Source: Liquorilactobacillus nagelii DSM 13675 (GTDB lineage: Bacteria; Bacillota; Bacilli; Lactobacillales; Lactobacillaceae). From it: 64,000 nucleotides of DNA. Location: NCBI RefSeq assembly GCF_019444005.1, contig NZ_CP049304.1, positions 1,116,001 to 1,180,000 on the forward strand, given 5' to 3'. The notes beneath the pieces are model-generated. The model saw nothing but the letters and a program-made list of their open reading frames with translations. It was not told the origin of the DNA and ran no database searches. Positions 26,233 to 36,040 of the stretch are shown piece after piece. Position 1 is the first letter of the stretch, and each line of letters starts with the position of its first letter. The position numbers and the translations under genes were made by a program.

Positions 26233-26237
26233 CAATA

Positions 26238-27242
26238 TTATTTTTTCTTCATCACATCAATATTTTTCAGCGATTCGCCAGTCCCAATTGCGACACAATC
26301 TAATGGTTCAGAGGCAATAAAGACTGGAACTTTCGTTGCTTCAGAAATAACTTCTGGCAAATGACGTAATTGTGCTCCGCCACCTGTCAAAACGATCCCA
26401 TGATCAATTACATCAGCAGCAATTTCAGGTGAAGTTTCTTCGAGAGTTTCTTTGATAGCTGCAATAACTTCTTGAATTACTTCTTGAATTGCCCGAGCTA
26501 CATCTACTGCTTCAATTTCAATTGTCTTTGGTAACCCTGTAATCAAATCGCGACCACGAATTGTTTGCTTATCTAATTCAGCTGCTTTTTCAATTGAAGC
26601 TGAGGCAATATCAATTTTTAATTTTTCAGCTGTCCGTTCACCAATCAACAAATTAAAATGTTGTCTGACATAGGAAGTTATAGATTCATCCAATTTGTCA
26701 CCAGCCATCCGAATTGAACGGCTTGAAACAATTCCACCTAGTGAAATAGTAGCTACATCAGTAGTGCCACCACCAATATCAACCACCATACTACCGGTCG
26801 GATCCATAACTGGCAAACCAGCACCAATCGCAGCAGCGAAAGGTTCTTCAATCACATAAGCATCCCGTGCTCCAGCTACTCGAGTAGCATCAATAACTGC
26901 ACGTTTTTCAACTTCAGTTACCCCGCTTGGAACACAAACCATTACATATGGTTTTCCAGCTCGATGACCTAATGCTTTATCAATATAATACTTCATCATC
27001 GCAACTGTCGTATCATAATCAGCAATCACACCATCTTTCATTGGTCGAATCGCCACAATACTTGCCGGAGTACGACCGATCATATCGCGAGCTTCTGAAC
27101 CGACTGACACAATTTCACCGGTTTTTGTATTTTTAGCTACTACTGAGGGCTCACGTAAAACAATCCCTTTTCCTTCAGCATAGACAATTGTATTAGCTGT
27201 TCCTAAATCAATTCCAATATTTTTCGTTCCTAATCCGAACAC
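26238..27242 (-). CDS. mreB: Actin-like rod shape-determining protein MreB
   Basis: 334 residues. Filament-forming ATPase that guides peptidoglycan synthesis along the cell body. Phosphate 1 motif [12 protein letters not shown] at 10-21, [14 protein letters not shown] near 103, phosphate 2 [16 protein letters not shown] near 158, and the adenosine motif VLTGGGAQL near 288. The start is a GTG at 27242 with GAAGGGA upstream. First gene of mreBCD-minCD. The promoter must lie in the unusually long gene-free stretch upstream of it. Confidence 0.96.
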   Translation of the reverse strand: MFGLGTKNIGIDLGTANTIVYAEGKGIVLREPSVVAKNTKTGEIVSVGSEARDMIGRTPASIVAIRPMKDGVIADYDTTVAMMKYYIDKALGHRAGKPYVMVCVPSGVTEVEKRAVIDATRVAGARDAYVIEEPFAAAIGAGLPVMDPTGSMVVDIGGGTTDVATISLGGIVSSRSIRMAGDKLDESITSYVRQHFNLLIGERTAEKLKIDIASASIEKAAELDKQTIRGRDLITGLPKTIEIEAVDVARAIQEVIQEVIAAIKETLEETSPEIAADVIDHGIVLTGGGAQLRHLPEVISEATKVPVFIASEPLDCVAIGTGESLKNIDVMKKK

Positions 27243-27763
27243 TATTTTTCATCCCTTCACAAACCGTCTCTTCGTTTACATTCTTGAGACTTTAGTCACA
27301 TATATAGATTATATCATACCTTGGCGACAGCGTTCAGACAATTTAGCTGTAGCTTTAATTACTTATTAAATTACTTATCTACCATAACTGATTTATTTTA
27401 TTTTTAACAGTCACTGGTGGATTCTTAATCATTATTTAAATCATCTGTCTAGAGATTAATTGCTGACAAAGTTTTTTCTCACTTGACGGCAAAAAGTAAC
27501 TTTTTCATCGACAACTAATATCTTAACAACCATCTTTTTTGATACTAGTAAATGAATAACAATATGATCACTTGGTTGTCCCTTTGGTCTATAATATATT
27601 TCTACAACAAAAACGTAATTTCACCAAGTGATAATTTAATATCCTTATTCATAATACTATTGAAAGTCTAACATAAGGCTATCTGTCCGACAAGAAATAA
27701 ACCAAGATTTAATCAATTTATCAAGGGTAAGGGCAATATTTTACACCATTAATTGTCGAAGTC
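27243..27763. other. 520-base gene-free region between radC and mreB
   Basis: I see no coding frame with a ribosome site. The sequence is AT-rich. ATCACTTGGT (27567-27576) faces its exact complement ACCAAGTGAT (27623-27632) with 46 bases between, and that loop contains TATAATATA. The region must hold the mreB promoter; a small RNA or an operator is possible but unproved. No terminator hairpin for radC is clear. Confidence 0.4.
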
Positions 27764-28432
27764 CTATTTAAGTACTTTTTGTTCACGAAGACTTAAATAC
27801 TGAACAGCTCCAATAATCAAATGATCAAGTAGACCAATTCCTAAGAGCTGACCACACTGCTGAAGTCTTTTAGTTAGGTGCAAATCATTAGGGGATGGTC
27901 GAGGATCGCCGCTAGGATGATTATGTGCCACAATTATTCTCGCGGTTGGATAGTGTAAAGCATAATTAAAAATTTCACGTGGATGGACAGTTGCTGCATC
28001 AAGCGTCCCTTTAAATAAAATTTTTCGAGCTAAGACTTGATTTTTAGTATCCAGTAAAATTACAATTAGTACTTCCTGCTGGTACAAGCCAAATTCAGCA
28101 ACTAATTGTTCTCCCAACTGATTACTACCTGTTACTTGCCCTAAAATTAATTTAGGACGTTTTGCTAACCTTTCAGCGAATTCACATAAAAGATTGCCTT
28201 GATTAGCTGCAAAACAACTACCTAACCATTGTTGCCAATCTGTTGGAGTAAAATATTTTAATTGGCGCAGATCAATATGCTGTTCGAAAAATTCATTGAC
28301 TCGCTGACTGGCTGCGGATATTCCCGCAAAAGATTTTAAAATTAATAACAGCAACTCATGATCGCTGAGTGCAGCAGCTTGTTGTAATTTGAATTTCTCT
28401 ATAACTGATTTTTCTGATAAATTTTGTTTCAT
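27764..28432 (-). CDS. radC: RadC-family JAMM/MPN protein
   Basis: 222 residues. A helix-hairpin-helix-like N-terminus is followed by the JAMM domain, with VIILLDTKNQVLARKILFKGTLDAATVHPREIF around 125-157 and the zinc ligands in IIVAHNHPSGDPRPSPNDLHLTKRL near 165-189. The role is uncertain; the old link to DNA repair in E. coli is not supported, and the protein is often associated with mobile DNA or competence. The place between mreB and folC is conserved in Firmicutes. GAAGGGGGC precedes the ATG. The gene begins about 50 bases after the HAD gene. Confidence 0.92.
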   Translation of the reverse strand: MKQNLSEKSVIEKFKLQQAAALSDHELLLLILKSFAGISAASQRVNEFFEQHIDLRQLKYFTPTDWQQWLGSCFAANQGNLLCEFAERLAKRPKLILGQVTGSNQLGEQLVAEFGLYQQEVLIVILLDTKNQVLARKILFKGTLDAATVHPREIFNYALHYPTARIIVAHNHPSGDPRPSPNDLHLTKRLQQCGQLLGIGLLDHLIIGAVQYLSLREQKVLK

Positions 28433-28483
28433 AAAAAAGCCCCCTTCTAATTAACAAATACGCTAATTAAAAAGGAGTTCATC

Positions 28484-29137
28484 TTATTTTTGAATAAAAT
28501 CACGTACAGCCGCTAAGTTTGGTAAAACCGCCGTCGCTTTGGCAGCAATTTGAGGAGTTGGTTCAATTAAATCTGGAATCATAATTCCAGGGATCTCAGC
28601 TTGATTAGCCGCTAAAATGCCGTTAACAGAATCTTCGAGAACTAAAGCCGCCTTTTTAGCTGGTGCCCCAGCTTGCTGCCATGCCTTTTCAAAGATATCC
28701 GGTGCTGGTTTAGCATTAACAACATCGTCACCTGAAGTAATCTGATCAAATACACCGTGCATGTTTGAGTGATCCAAGAAAAAATCAATTGCTTCGCGAT
28801 CATTACTTGAAGCTAAAACTTGCTTAATCTGGTGCTGCCTTAAAAATTGACTTAATTCGGCAAAGCCTTTTTTTAGAGGCAAACCATGAGCAACTACTTC
28901 TTCTTTAACATATTGATGACTCAAGTCAATGAATTTTTCAATCAGTGAACGACTGCCATAATCACGACTCATTCGCCGTAACATCAAGCCATTTCCGGCA
29001 CCGATATATTGGCGGTAGTATGCCAAACTAAAATCCATTCCCAATTGCTTAGCTGCCCTTGAATTTGATTGAAAGTAGACTTTTTCTGAGTCAAATACCA
29101 AACCATCCATATCAAAAATCATCAATTTCAAATCCAT
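28484..29137 (-). CDS. HAD-superfamily hydrolase, beta-phosphoglucomutase/GPH-like
   Basis: 217 residues. HAD motif I FDMDGLVFDSE at 8-18, motif II ASSNDREA near 112, motif III lysine in NAKPAPDIFEKA near 140, motif IV LEDSVNGILAA near 163-173. A helical C1 cap lies between motifs I and II. The DxDGxxxDSE pattern is that of beta-phosphoglucomutase and phosphoglycolate-type phosphatases; the substrate is not evident. The ATG follows GAGGAG. It lies 17 bases after folC and is probably co-transcribed with folC and radC. Confidence 0.85.
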   Translation of the reverse strand: MDLKLMIFDMDGLVFDSEKVYFQSNSRAAKQLGMDFSLAYYRQYIGAGNGLMLRRMSRDYGSRSLIEKFIDLSHQYVKEEVVAHGLPLKKGFAELSQFLRQHQIKQVLASSNDREAIDFFLDHSNMHGVFDQITSGDDVVNAKPAPDIFEKAWQQAGAPAKKAALVLEDSVNGILAANQAEIPGIMIPDLIEPTPQIAAKATAVLPNLAAVRDFIQK

Positions 29138-29154
29138 AGTTTAAATCTCCTCTT

Positions 29155-30456
29155 TTAATCAACAAAATAATGTCGGACATCTGAAATAAAATACAACGAA
29201 CCACAAAACAATAATAAATCATCCACAGACATTTGCTGAACATTTTTTACTAGTGCCTGTCGCCAATCAGCGCAATATGAAACGCGTGAACTTTCGGCCA
29301 ATTGCTGTTCATCAGCCAGCATTCGGGGTGCTGCAAACTCAGTCAAAGTTAGTTCTAGTTGCGGAACTTTTAACAATTCGTTAATCATTGCTGCCGGTTG
29401 CTTATCAGCTAAAATGGCTGCGATAGCGAAAACTTTAGTTCCTTTAAAATATGTCTGCAAAGTTTGCCGCAATTCTTGAAAAGCAGCCAAATTATGTGCT
29501 CCATCTAAAATAACCAGTGGCTGCGAGTTCACCGGTTCAAAGCGGCCAGGCCAGCTGGTATTGCCTAGCGCTGCAGAAATGGCCGGCAATTGCCACTTCA
29601 ACTCTAACTGCTTAGCTGCCAATAGAAAAGCTGTTAATGCAACTGCCGCATTTGCTGGTTGAAAACTACCTAAAAGAGCTAACGGCAAGTTTTTTAAATA
29701 TTCATTTTGACCGCGGTAGTTAATAATTTCACCCCAATCAGCCGCTGCTTTGGCCGCCACTTCAAACTCAGCTCCTAATTGATAAACAGGTGCTTTTTCC
29801 TGCTGGGCTTTTTGTAAAATCACTTGCAAAGCAGCTGGTGGAATTTTACCTAACACAACCGGACAATCAGATTTAATTATTCCGGCTTTATGTTCAGCAA
29901 TTTGCGCTAAAGTCGTTCCTAGTAGTTTTGCGTGATCATGTGCAACCGTTGTAATCACAGAAACCATTGGAGAAATAATATTTGTTGAATCGTACTTGCC
30001 ACCAATTCCGACCTCAATAATTGCCACATCTGGTTGTTTTTGAGCAAAATACAAAAACATTATCGCCGTAATGATTTCAAATTCTGTGGGACCGCCACCC
30101 TGATTTTTCAGCCGCTGATCAAGTTTAGCAACAACTGGTTGAACTTGATTAACTAATGCGATTAACTCTTGGTCACTAATCATTTGCCCATCAAAAGTGA
30201 TCCGATCATTAAAACGAACAATAAAAGGTGATGTATAAGTTCCAACATGCAGACCTTGTTTTAAAAATAATTCACGCAAAAAGGCAACTGTTGAGCCTTT
30301 ACCATTAGTTCCGGTCACGTGAATTGATTTGAATTTTCTTTCTGGATTGCCTAATTCAGCAGCAAACAGACGCATTCGATCCAACTGCGGACTTTTCTTA
30401 AATTTTGTGCGACCATGAATAAATGCCAAAGCTGCCTGATAATCTTTAACTGCCAA
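29155..30456 (-). CDS. folC: Bifunctional folylpolyglutamate/dihydrofolate synthase
   Basis: 433 residues. Mur-ligase-like enzyme that adds glutamate to tetrahydrofolates, retaining them in the cell. FIHGRTKFKKSPQLDRM at the N-terminus, P-loop VTGTNGKGSTVAFL near 48-61, YTSPFIVRFNDRI near 77, ATP/Mg sites HDHAKLLG near 180, and LDGAHNLAAF near 316. I take the TTG at 30456, eight bases after GGGAGG; the frame is open to 30486 but that part lies upstream of the ribosome site. The valS-folC order is conserved in Firmicutes, but here a strong terminator separates them. Confidence 0.94.
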   Translation of the reverse strand: MAVKDYQAALAFIHGRTKFKKSPQLDRMRLFAAELGNPERKFKSIHVTGTNGKGSTVAFLRELFLKQGLHVGTYTSPFIVRFNDRITFDGQMISDQELIALVNQVQPVVAKLDQRLKNQGGGPTEFEIITAIMFLYFAQKQPDVAIIEVGIGGKYDSTNIISPMVSVITTVAHDHAKLLGTTLAQIAEHKAGIIKSDCPVVLGKIPPAALQVILQKAQQEKAPVYQLGAEFEVAAKAAADWGEIINYRGQNEYLKNLPLALLGSFQPANAAVALTAFLLAAKQLELKWQLPAISAALGNTSWPGRFEPVNSQPLVILDGAHNLAAFQELRQTLQTYFKGTKVFAIAAILADKQPAAMINELLKVPQLELTLTEFAAPRMLADEQQLAESSRVSYCADWRQALVKNVQQMSVDDLLLFCGSLYFISDVRHYFVD

Positions 30457-30502
30457 CTTTCCTGCCTCCCGCTTCTTCTCTTTCACATTTTAACTTAACG
30501 CG

Positions 30503-30553
30503 AAAAAAAACACTAGTTGAAATTTATAGTTCATTTCAACTAGTGTTAAAAAA
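30503..30553. terminator. Terminator downstream of valS
   Basis: AACACTAGTTGAAAT pairs perfectly with ATTTCAACTAGTGTT around a 9-base loop, with A-run and T-run flanks. It lies 15 bases beyond the valS stop. Confidence 0.9.
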
Positions 30554-30567
30554 GTTTTAGGACTTAT

Positions 30568-33228
30568 CTATCCAGCTTGCAAATCCTTAATTCGTTGTTC
30601 AGCCGCTGCTTGTTTCGCTTGATAATCAGCTAACTTGGCTTTTTCAGCTGCCACAACCTGCTCAGGTGCTTTGGCAACAAAGTTCTGATTAGCTAATTTT
30701 TTCTCTGCTCGTTCAGCCTCACTGGCAAACTTAGCAGCTTCTTTTTTCATGCGCTTAATTTCTTCGTCCAAATCGATTAAATCAGCTAAAGGTAAATAAA
30801 CCTCAGCCCCCGTAATCACCGAAGTTAATGACAGTTTTGGTGCCTTGATTGACTCATCAATAATCAATTTGCGTGGATGACAGAACCGCTCAATATAATC
30901 ATGATTGGTTTCAAAAATTTGTTTAACTTCAGCTGACGCCGGCTTAATCAAAATTTCAATTGCACTTGATAAGGGAGCATTAACTTCAGCTCGACTATTA
31001 CGAACCGCTTTAATCAATTCAATCAAATTTTCCATCTGCTTTTCAGCTGCCGGATCATTGTATTCTGCATGAACAACCGGATATGCAGCATTAACTAATG
31101 ATTTTCCTTGATGTGGCATTGTCAGCCAAATCTTTTCAGTTACAAATGGCATAATTGGGTGCAGTAACCGCAAAGTTTGATCTAAGACATAGCACAGAAT
31201 TTGTTGTGTCTTAGCTTTAGCTGCCGTATCAGTGCCATTAAGGTCTTGTTTGGACATTTCAATGTACCAATCACAAAAATCATCCCAGATAAAGTTGTAT
31301 AATGCCCGACCAGCTTCACCAAATTCAAAACTGTCAAATAAGCGAGTAACATCAGCAACTGTCTGATTTAAGCGACTAATAATCCACTTATCAGCTAACT
31401 TCCAAGTAGTCTGTTCCGGTAAAGTCGGCTGTGTATCATCAGCTAAATTCATGATTACAAATCGACTAGCATTCCAAATTTTGTTAATAAAATTCCAAGC
31501 AGCATCCATTTTTTTATAACTGAAACGGACATCTTGCCCCGGAGCTGAACCATTGGATAAGAACCACCGCAGGGCATCTGCACCATATTTTTCGATGACG
31601 TCCATCGGGTCAATCCCATTTCCCAATGATTTACTCATCTTGCGTCCTTGTTCATCGCGAATTAGGCCATGGATTAAAACATGCTTGAATGGTCTCCTAC
31701 CAGTAAATTCAAGACTTTGGAAAATCATCCGTGATACCCAGAAAAAGATAATGTCATACCCTGTAACTAAGGTATCAGTTGGGAAGTAACGTTTAAAATC
31801 AGCAGCATTTTCATTTGGCCAACCCATTGTTGAAAATGGCCACAAAGCACTTGAAAACCAAGTGTCCAACACGTCTGGATCTTGTTCCCAATTTTCGATA
31901 TCTTTAGGAGCCTCTTCACCAACGTAAATTTCACCAGTTTGTTTATGATACCAAGCCGGGATCTGGTGTCCCCACCACAATTGACGTGAAATAACCCAAT
32001 CATGAACATTTTCCATCCATTGGGAAAAGGTGTTTTCAAATCGATCTGGTACAAAGTCAACTCGATCAGCTGTTTTTTGATTTTTTAAAGCTGCCTCAGC
32101 TAATGGTTTCATTTTAACAAACCACTGAGTTGACAATCGCGCTTCAACTTGGACTCCAGTTCGTTCAGAGTGCCCAACACTATGGACGATCGGTTCAACT
32201 CGCAAGAGATAGCCTTGATCTTCTAAATCAGCTACAATCGCTTTGCGGGCAGTAAAGCGATCCATGCCTTGATATTTGCCGGCATTCTCATTCATAGTCG
32301 CGTCTTCGTTCATTGTATTGATTCGTTTCAAATGATGACGATTACCGACACCAAAATCGTTCGGGTCATGAGCCGGCGTAATTTTTACCATCCCAGTTCC
32401 AAATTCTGGGTCGACATAGTCATCAGCAATAATCGGAATCTGACGTCCTTGCAACGGCAAAACCAACATTTTGCCAACAATTGCTTGATAACGCTCATCA
32501 TTAGGATTAACAGCAACTGCAACATCACCCATCATAGTCTCAGGACGGGTCGTCGCAATTTCAATATAGTGCTCACCATTATAAGTATCTTGCGGATCCA
32601 AGAATGGATATTTGACGTGATAAAATGCGCCTTTAGTATCTTTATGAATAACTTCAATATCAGATAAAGCCGTTCTCGCTTTAGGGTCCCAATTAATAAT
32701 ATATTCACCGCGATAAATTAAGCCTTTTTGGTACAGTGCAACAAAAACACGGCGAACTGCTTGAGACAAGCCTTCATCTAGCGTAAACCGTTCACGATCA
32801 TAATCTAACGACAAACCTAACTTGGCCCACTGCTGATGGATAATATCAGCATATTCTTTTTTCCATTTCCAAACTGTTTCAATAAATTTCTCGCGACCTA
32901 AATCATATCGGGAGATATTTTTTTCTGCTAGTCGAGCTTCAACTTTAGCCTGAGTTGCAATTCCCGCATGGTCCATGCCTGGCAGCCATAGAGTATCATA
33001 ACCCTGCATTCTCTTTTGACGAATAACCATATCTTGCAAAGTTGTGTCCCAAGCATGACCTAAATGCAACTTGCCAGTAACATTAGGCGGGGGGATAACA
33101 ACAGAATATGGTTTAGCCTTTGAATTTCCGCTCGGACGGAATAATTTTTCATCTAACCATGTTTGATAACGACCTGGTTCAACTTGTTGCGGATCGTACT
33201 TGGTTGACATTTCAATTTCCCTTGTCAT
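30568..33228 (-). CDS. valS: Valyl-tRNA synthetase
   Basis: 886 residues. Class I synthetase charging tRNA-Val. HIGH motif [15 protein letters not shown] near 48-62, the CP1 editing domain with [17 protein letters not shown] near 230, KMSKS in [14 protein letters not shown] near 530, the anticodon-binding domain after 600, and the C-terminal coiled-coil arm (about 815-886). The ATG at 33228 follows AAAGGAGG with six bases between; MSTKYDPQQ six codons later is a possible alternative. It is under a T-box with a valine specifier. Confidence 0.97.
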   Translation of the reverse strand: MTREIEMSTKYDPQQVEPGRYQTWLDEKLFRPSGNSKAKPYSVVIPPPNVTGKLHLGHAWDTTLQDMVIRQKRMQGYDTLWLPGMDHAGIATQAKVEARLAEKNISRYDLGREKFIETVWKWKKEYADIIHQQWAKLGLSLDYDRERFTLDEGLSQAVRRVFVALYQKGLIYRGEYIINWDPKARTALSDIEVIHKDTKGAFYHVKYPFLDPQDTYNGEHYIEIATTRPETMMGDVAVAVNPNDERYQAIVGKMLVLPLQGRQIPIIADDYVDPEFGTGMVKITPAHDPNDFGVGNRHHLKRINTMNEDATMNENAGKYQGMDRFTARKAIVADLEDQGYLLRVEPIVHSVGHSERTGVQVEARLSTQWFVKMKPLAEAALKNQKTADRVDFVPDRFENTFSQWMENVHDWVISRQLWWGHQIPAWYHKQTGEIYVGEEAPKDIENWEQDPDVLDTWFSSALWPFSTMGWPNENAADFKRYFPTDTLVTGYDIIFFWVSRMIFQSLEFTGRRPFKHVLIHGLIRDEQGRKMSKSLGNGIDPMDVIEKYGADALRWFLSNGSAPGQDVRFSYKKMDAAWNFINKIWNASRFVIMNLADDTQPTLPEQTTWKLADKWIISRLNQTVADVTRLFDSFEFGEAGRALYNFIWDDFCDWYIEMSKQDLNGTDTAAKAKTQQILCYVLDQTLRLLHPIMPFVTEKIWLTMPHQGKSLVNAAYPVVHAEYNDPAAEKQMENLIELIKAVRNSRAEVNAPLSSAIEILIKPASAEVKQIFETNHDYIERFCHPRKLIIDESIKAPKLSLTSVITGAEVYLPLADLIDLDEEIKRMKKEAAKFASEAERAEKKLANQNFVAKAPEQVVAAEKAKLADYQAKQAAAEQRIKDLQAG

Positions 33229-33261
33229 TAGATTCCTCCTTTAAAAATTAGGCAATTTTCA

Positions 33262-33494
33262 TAAAAAAAAGCCGTCCTATCTACATAGGACGACAAAGCC
33301 GTGGTACCACCTAAATTGAGTTATTACTCCACTCAAAAAATTGTTAACGGAATTTTTTCCGACTGAGTTTACTAATCTTCAATCCAGCGGCTCACAAGCT
33401 ACATTCAAATCATCGTTAGAGAATCTCTCACCAATTGATTCATTCGCTGACTAACTAATGTATTTGAAACTCTCGATCATTGCCTTTATGCGCT
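33262..33494 (-). promoter_or_regulatory. T-box leader of valS; specifier GTA (valine)
   Basis: Minus strand: stem I with the GGTGAGAGATT region, specifier segment TTTGAATGTAGCTTGTGAG with GTA at 33400-33402, T-box AGGTGGTACCACGGC near 33298-33311, and a terminator of GTCGTCCTAT and ATAGGACGGC followed by a T-run (33263-33293). Uncharged tRNA-Val would stabilise the antiterminator. Confidence 0.93.
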
Positions 33495-33523
33495 ATCTTA
33501 TCCTTAATTATTGAGGTCGTCAA
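33495..33523 (-). promoter_or_regulatory. Sigma-A-type promoter of valS
   Basis: TTGACG (33523-33518), a 17-base spacer and TAAGAT (33500-33495), immediately after the thiI stop and just upstream of the T-box leader. Confidence 0.7.
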
Positions 33524-33529
33524 GCTATT

Positions 33530-34747
33530 TTACAAAAATTCTGAGAAAGCTGGCTGCTCTTCAGTCAAAAACTTTTCATCAGCTTTGATTTCAGTAATTT
33601 TAATTCCAGCTAAAGCTCGTTCCATCAAACCAGAAACATCCAAACGACTCTCATACTCACGGGCTCGATCTAATCTTGGTTTAGTCTTAGGTGCCGGTGG
33701 TGCAAAAATCGTACAACAATCTTCAAATGGCATAACCGATAAATCAAACGTACCAATTTTTTCGGCAATTTCAATAATTTCATTTTTATCTAATGAAACT
33801 ACTGGCCGCAAGATTGGCAAACTAGTAACATCGTTGATAGCAACCATGCTTTCCAAAGTTTGCGAGGCTACTTGACCTAATGATTCGCCATTAAAGATTG
33901 CTAAAGCATCACGTTTTTGGGCAATTGCAGCCGCTAAGCGTAACATGAATCGGCGTTGAACCGTCATTAAGTAACCCTCTGGCACATCATGCTTAACCGT
34001 TTCTTGGATTTCAGTAAATGGTACCTGAATAAATTTGATGCTGCCACCAAAGAGGGCTAATTTAGCGGTTAATTCCTGTGCTTTATGCAATGCCTGTTCA
34101 CTAGTGTAAGGTGGACTGAAAAAGTGAACCATTTCTAAATCAACTCCACGCTTTAAAGCCAGATACCCAGCAACTGGCGAGTCAATTCCACCGGAAATCA
34201 TTAAAAGTCCTTTGCCCGCCGTTCCAACTGGCAGTCCTCCTGCCCCTTGGATCGTTTTTCCCGACAAGAAAATCCCATTTTTGCGAATCTCCACTCGCAA
34301 AATCAAATCTGGGTCTTTCATCTTAACTTGAATTCCGGGTAAATTATCTAAGATATACCCCCCCAGTAAATCATTCATTTGATTGGTATCTAATTTAAAA
34401 TCATGATCTGACCGGCGGGTGTTAATTTTAAAAGTCATCCCGGGTTGAAATTGTTCTTTGATCATCGCCAAAGCCGTCTGTTTGACACTTTCTAAATCAC
34501 GTTCAACCCGAATTGATGGTGAAAAGTTTTGAATGCCAAAAACTTGTTGCAAGCGGTCCATTACTTGCTGACTATCAGCCCCATGAAGCTGAATGTGCAT
34601 CCGATCACGCTGCGCTTTAACAATCACTTGTTCAAAATCATGCAAAACTTCACGTGTATTAAATGCTAAGCGATCGATAAAGCTGCGGCGATTCTTCCCC
34701 TTGGTTGACAATTCGCCATAACGAACCATAATTTCAGTATATTCCAA
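33530..34747 (-). CDS. thiI: tRNA 4-thiouridine synthase ThiI
   Basis: 405 residues. It adenylates U8 of tRNA and inserts sulfur. Domains in order: an N-terminal ferredoxin-like region ([21 protein letters not shown]), a THUMP domain to about 165, and the PP-loop ATPase with [19 protein letters not shown] near 183-201. The C-terminal rhodanese domain of E. coli ThiI is absent, as is usual in Firmicutes, so sulfur comes straight from the partner desulfurase encoded 61 bases upstream. ATTATTTAGAGGAG-type ribosome site before the ATG. No thiamine gene is nearby, consistent with a tRNA role. Confidence 0.94.
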   Translation of the reverse strand: MEYTEIMVRYGELSTKGKNRRSFIDRLAFNTREVLHDFEQVIVKAQRDRMHIQLHGADSQQVMDRLQQVFGIQNFSPSIRVERDLESVKQTALAMIKEQFQPGMTFKINTRRSDHDFKLDTNQMNDLLGGYILDNLPGIQVKMKDPDLILRVEIRKNGIFLSGKTIQGAGGLPVGTAGKGLLMISGGIDSPVAGYLALKRGVDLEMVHFFSPPYTSEQALHKAQELTAKLALFGGSIKFIQVPFTEIQETVKHDVPEGYLMTVQRRFMLRLAAAIAQKRDALAIFNGESLGQVASQTLESMVAINDVTSLPILRPVVSLDKNEIIEIAEKIGTFDLSVMPFEDCCTIFAPPAPKTKPRLDRAREYESRLDVSGLMERALAGIKITEIKADEKFLTEEQPAFSEFL

Positions 34748-34808
34748 TTATTTATCTCCTCGTATTAGATCTTCATTTTTTTATAATTTGCTTTTTAAAA
34801 GTTTATTT

Positions 34809-35957
34809 TTAAGAATTAATTTTTGCAAAACGATGATATAGCTGATCAAAGACCTGCATAAATTGATGTGCTTCAGCCATAGTATTATTCTCATCCAAAC
34901 TAACTCTAATAGCTGAAGTCGCAATTTTTTCAGGAATTTTCATCGCGTGTAAGGTGCCAGAAATAACATGTTTTTTTGAAGAACAAGCACTGGTCGTCGA
35001 AATATAAATTTGCTGAGCTTCAAAAGCATGCACAATTGTTTCTCCACGAACTCCATCAATTGTGAAGCACAAAATATGTGGTGCAAAGGTTTGATCCACT
35101 TGTGAAAACATGGTAACCTTTGGATATTTAATTAACTGATCATGCAAATACTTTTTGATTGCTGCCTGTTGTTGAACCTTTTCAGTCTCATTTTCTTTTA
35201 AAAGCCGTAATGCACGAGCCATTGCTGCAATTGCCGGTAAATTTTCAGTTCCGCTCCGTAAATTTTTTTCCTGACCGCCACCACTCATTAGGGGTGCAAT
35301 TTTCCGGACACGACGTTTATACATAATTCCAATTCCTCGTGGAGCATGGAATTTATGCCCTGAAAAAGTTACAAAATCAACACGGTCGTTCATAATCATT
35401 GATTGAATCCCCTTGCCAATTCCTTGTACAGCATCAATATGATAATGAATTTTAGGATATTTTTTCAGAATTTCAGCAATCTCTAATTGAGGCTGAATTG
35501 CGCCAACTTCATTGTTGACCGCCATAATTGATACCAAAATCGTATCTGAACGAATCGCTTTAGCTAAATCAACCGGTGAAACATGTCCTGTCTGGTCTAC
35601 TGGTAGATAGGTCACTTCAAAGCCAAGTTTCTCCAGTTGTGCTAAAGAATTCAAGACCGCTGGATGTTCAACACTTGAAGCAATTATATGTTTACCATAA
35701 ATATGTTTTTCAATTGCCGTTCCTTTAATAACCCAATTATCACCTTCAGTACCACCACTAGTAAAATAAATTTCATCAGCTTGAACTCCTAATAAGTCGG
35801 CAATTTGCTGTCTTGACTGTTCCAACAAACCATAAGCTTGTTCACCTAAGTCATGCAATGAAGAAGGATTTCCCCAAACTTTTTTAGAAACTTGTTCATA
35901 AGTGGTTAAAACCGCTGGTGCGATTTTTGTGGTTGCACTATTATCAAAATAAATCAT
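34809..35957 (-). CDS. Cysteine desulfurase (NifS/IscS family, NifZ-like partner of ThiI)
   Basis: 382 residues. PLP enzyme that removes sulfur from cysteine as a persulfide. MIYFDNSATTKIAP at the N-terminus, YFTSGGTEGDNWVIKG near 68, the PLP lysine in TFSGHKFHAPRGIG near 200, and the active-site cysteine in STTSACSSKKHVISGTL near 325. The ATG at 35957 follows TTGGAGGA; an ATG nine codons upstream lacks a site. The pairing with thiI matches B. subtilis nifZ-thiI, so the likely job is tRNA thiolation rather than general Fe-S assembly. Confidence 0.93.
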   Translation of the reverse strand: MIYFDNSATTKIAPAVLTTYEQVSKKVWGNPSSLHDLGEQAYGLLEQSRQQIADLLGVQADEIYFTSGGTEGDNWVIKGTAIEKHIYGKHIIASSVEHPAVLNSLAQLEKLGFEVTYLPVDQTGHVSPVDLAKAIRSDTILVSIMAVNNEVGAIQPQLEIAEILKKYPKIHYHIDAVQGIGKGIQSMIMNDRVDFVTFSGHKFHAPRGIGIMYKRRVRKIAPLMSGGGQEKNLRSGTENLPAIAAMARALRLLKENETEKVQQQAAIKKYLHDQLIKYPKVTMFSQVDQTFAPHILCFTIDGVRGETIVHAFEAQQIYISTTSACSSKKHVISGTLHAMKIPEKIATSAIRVSLDENNTMAEAHQFMQVFDQLYHRFAKINS

Positions 35958-36040
35958 TTTTTCCTCCAATATATTATAATTCACGAAAAAAGCAGCAAAT
36001 TAATTCTTGCCGCTTACTAACTATTTGTCAATTACTAAAT

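Noticed and set aside
32269-32667. A 132-codon open frame on the plus strand within valS
   Set aside because: Antisense to the conserved editing domain of valS, with no ribosome site or recognisable family.
33480-33875. A 131-codon plus-strand frame antisense to thiI and the valS promoter
   Set aside because: Antisense shadow of the conserved PP-loop region; no ribosome site.
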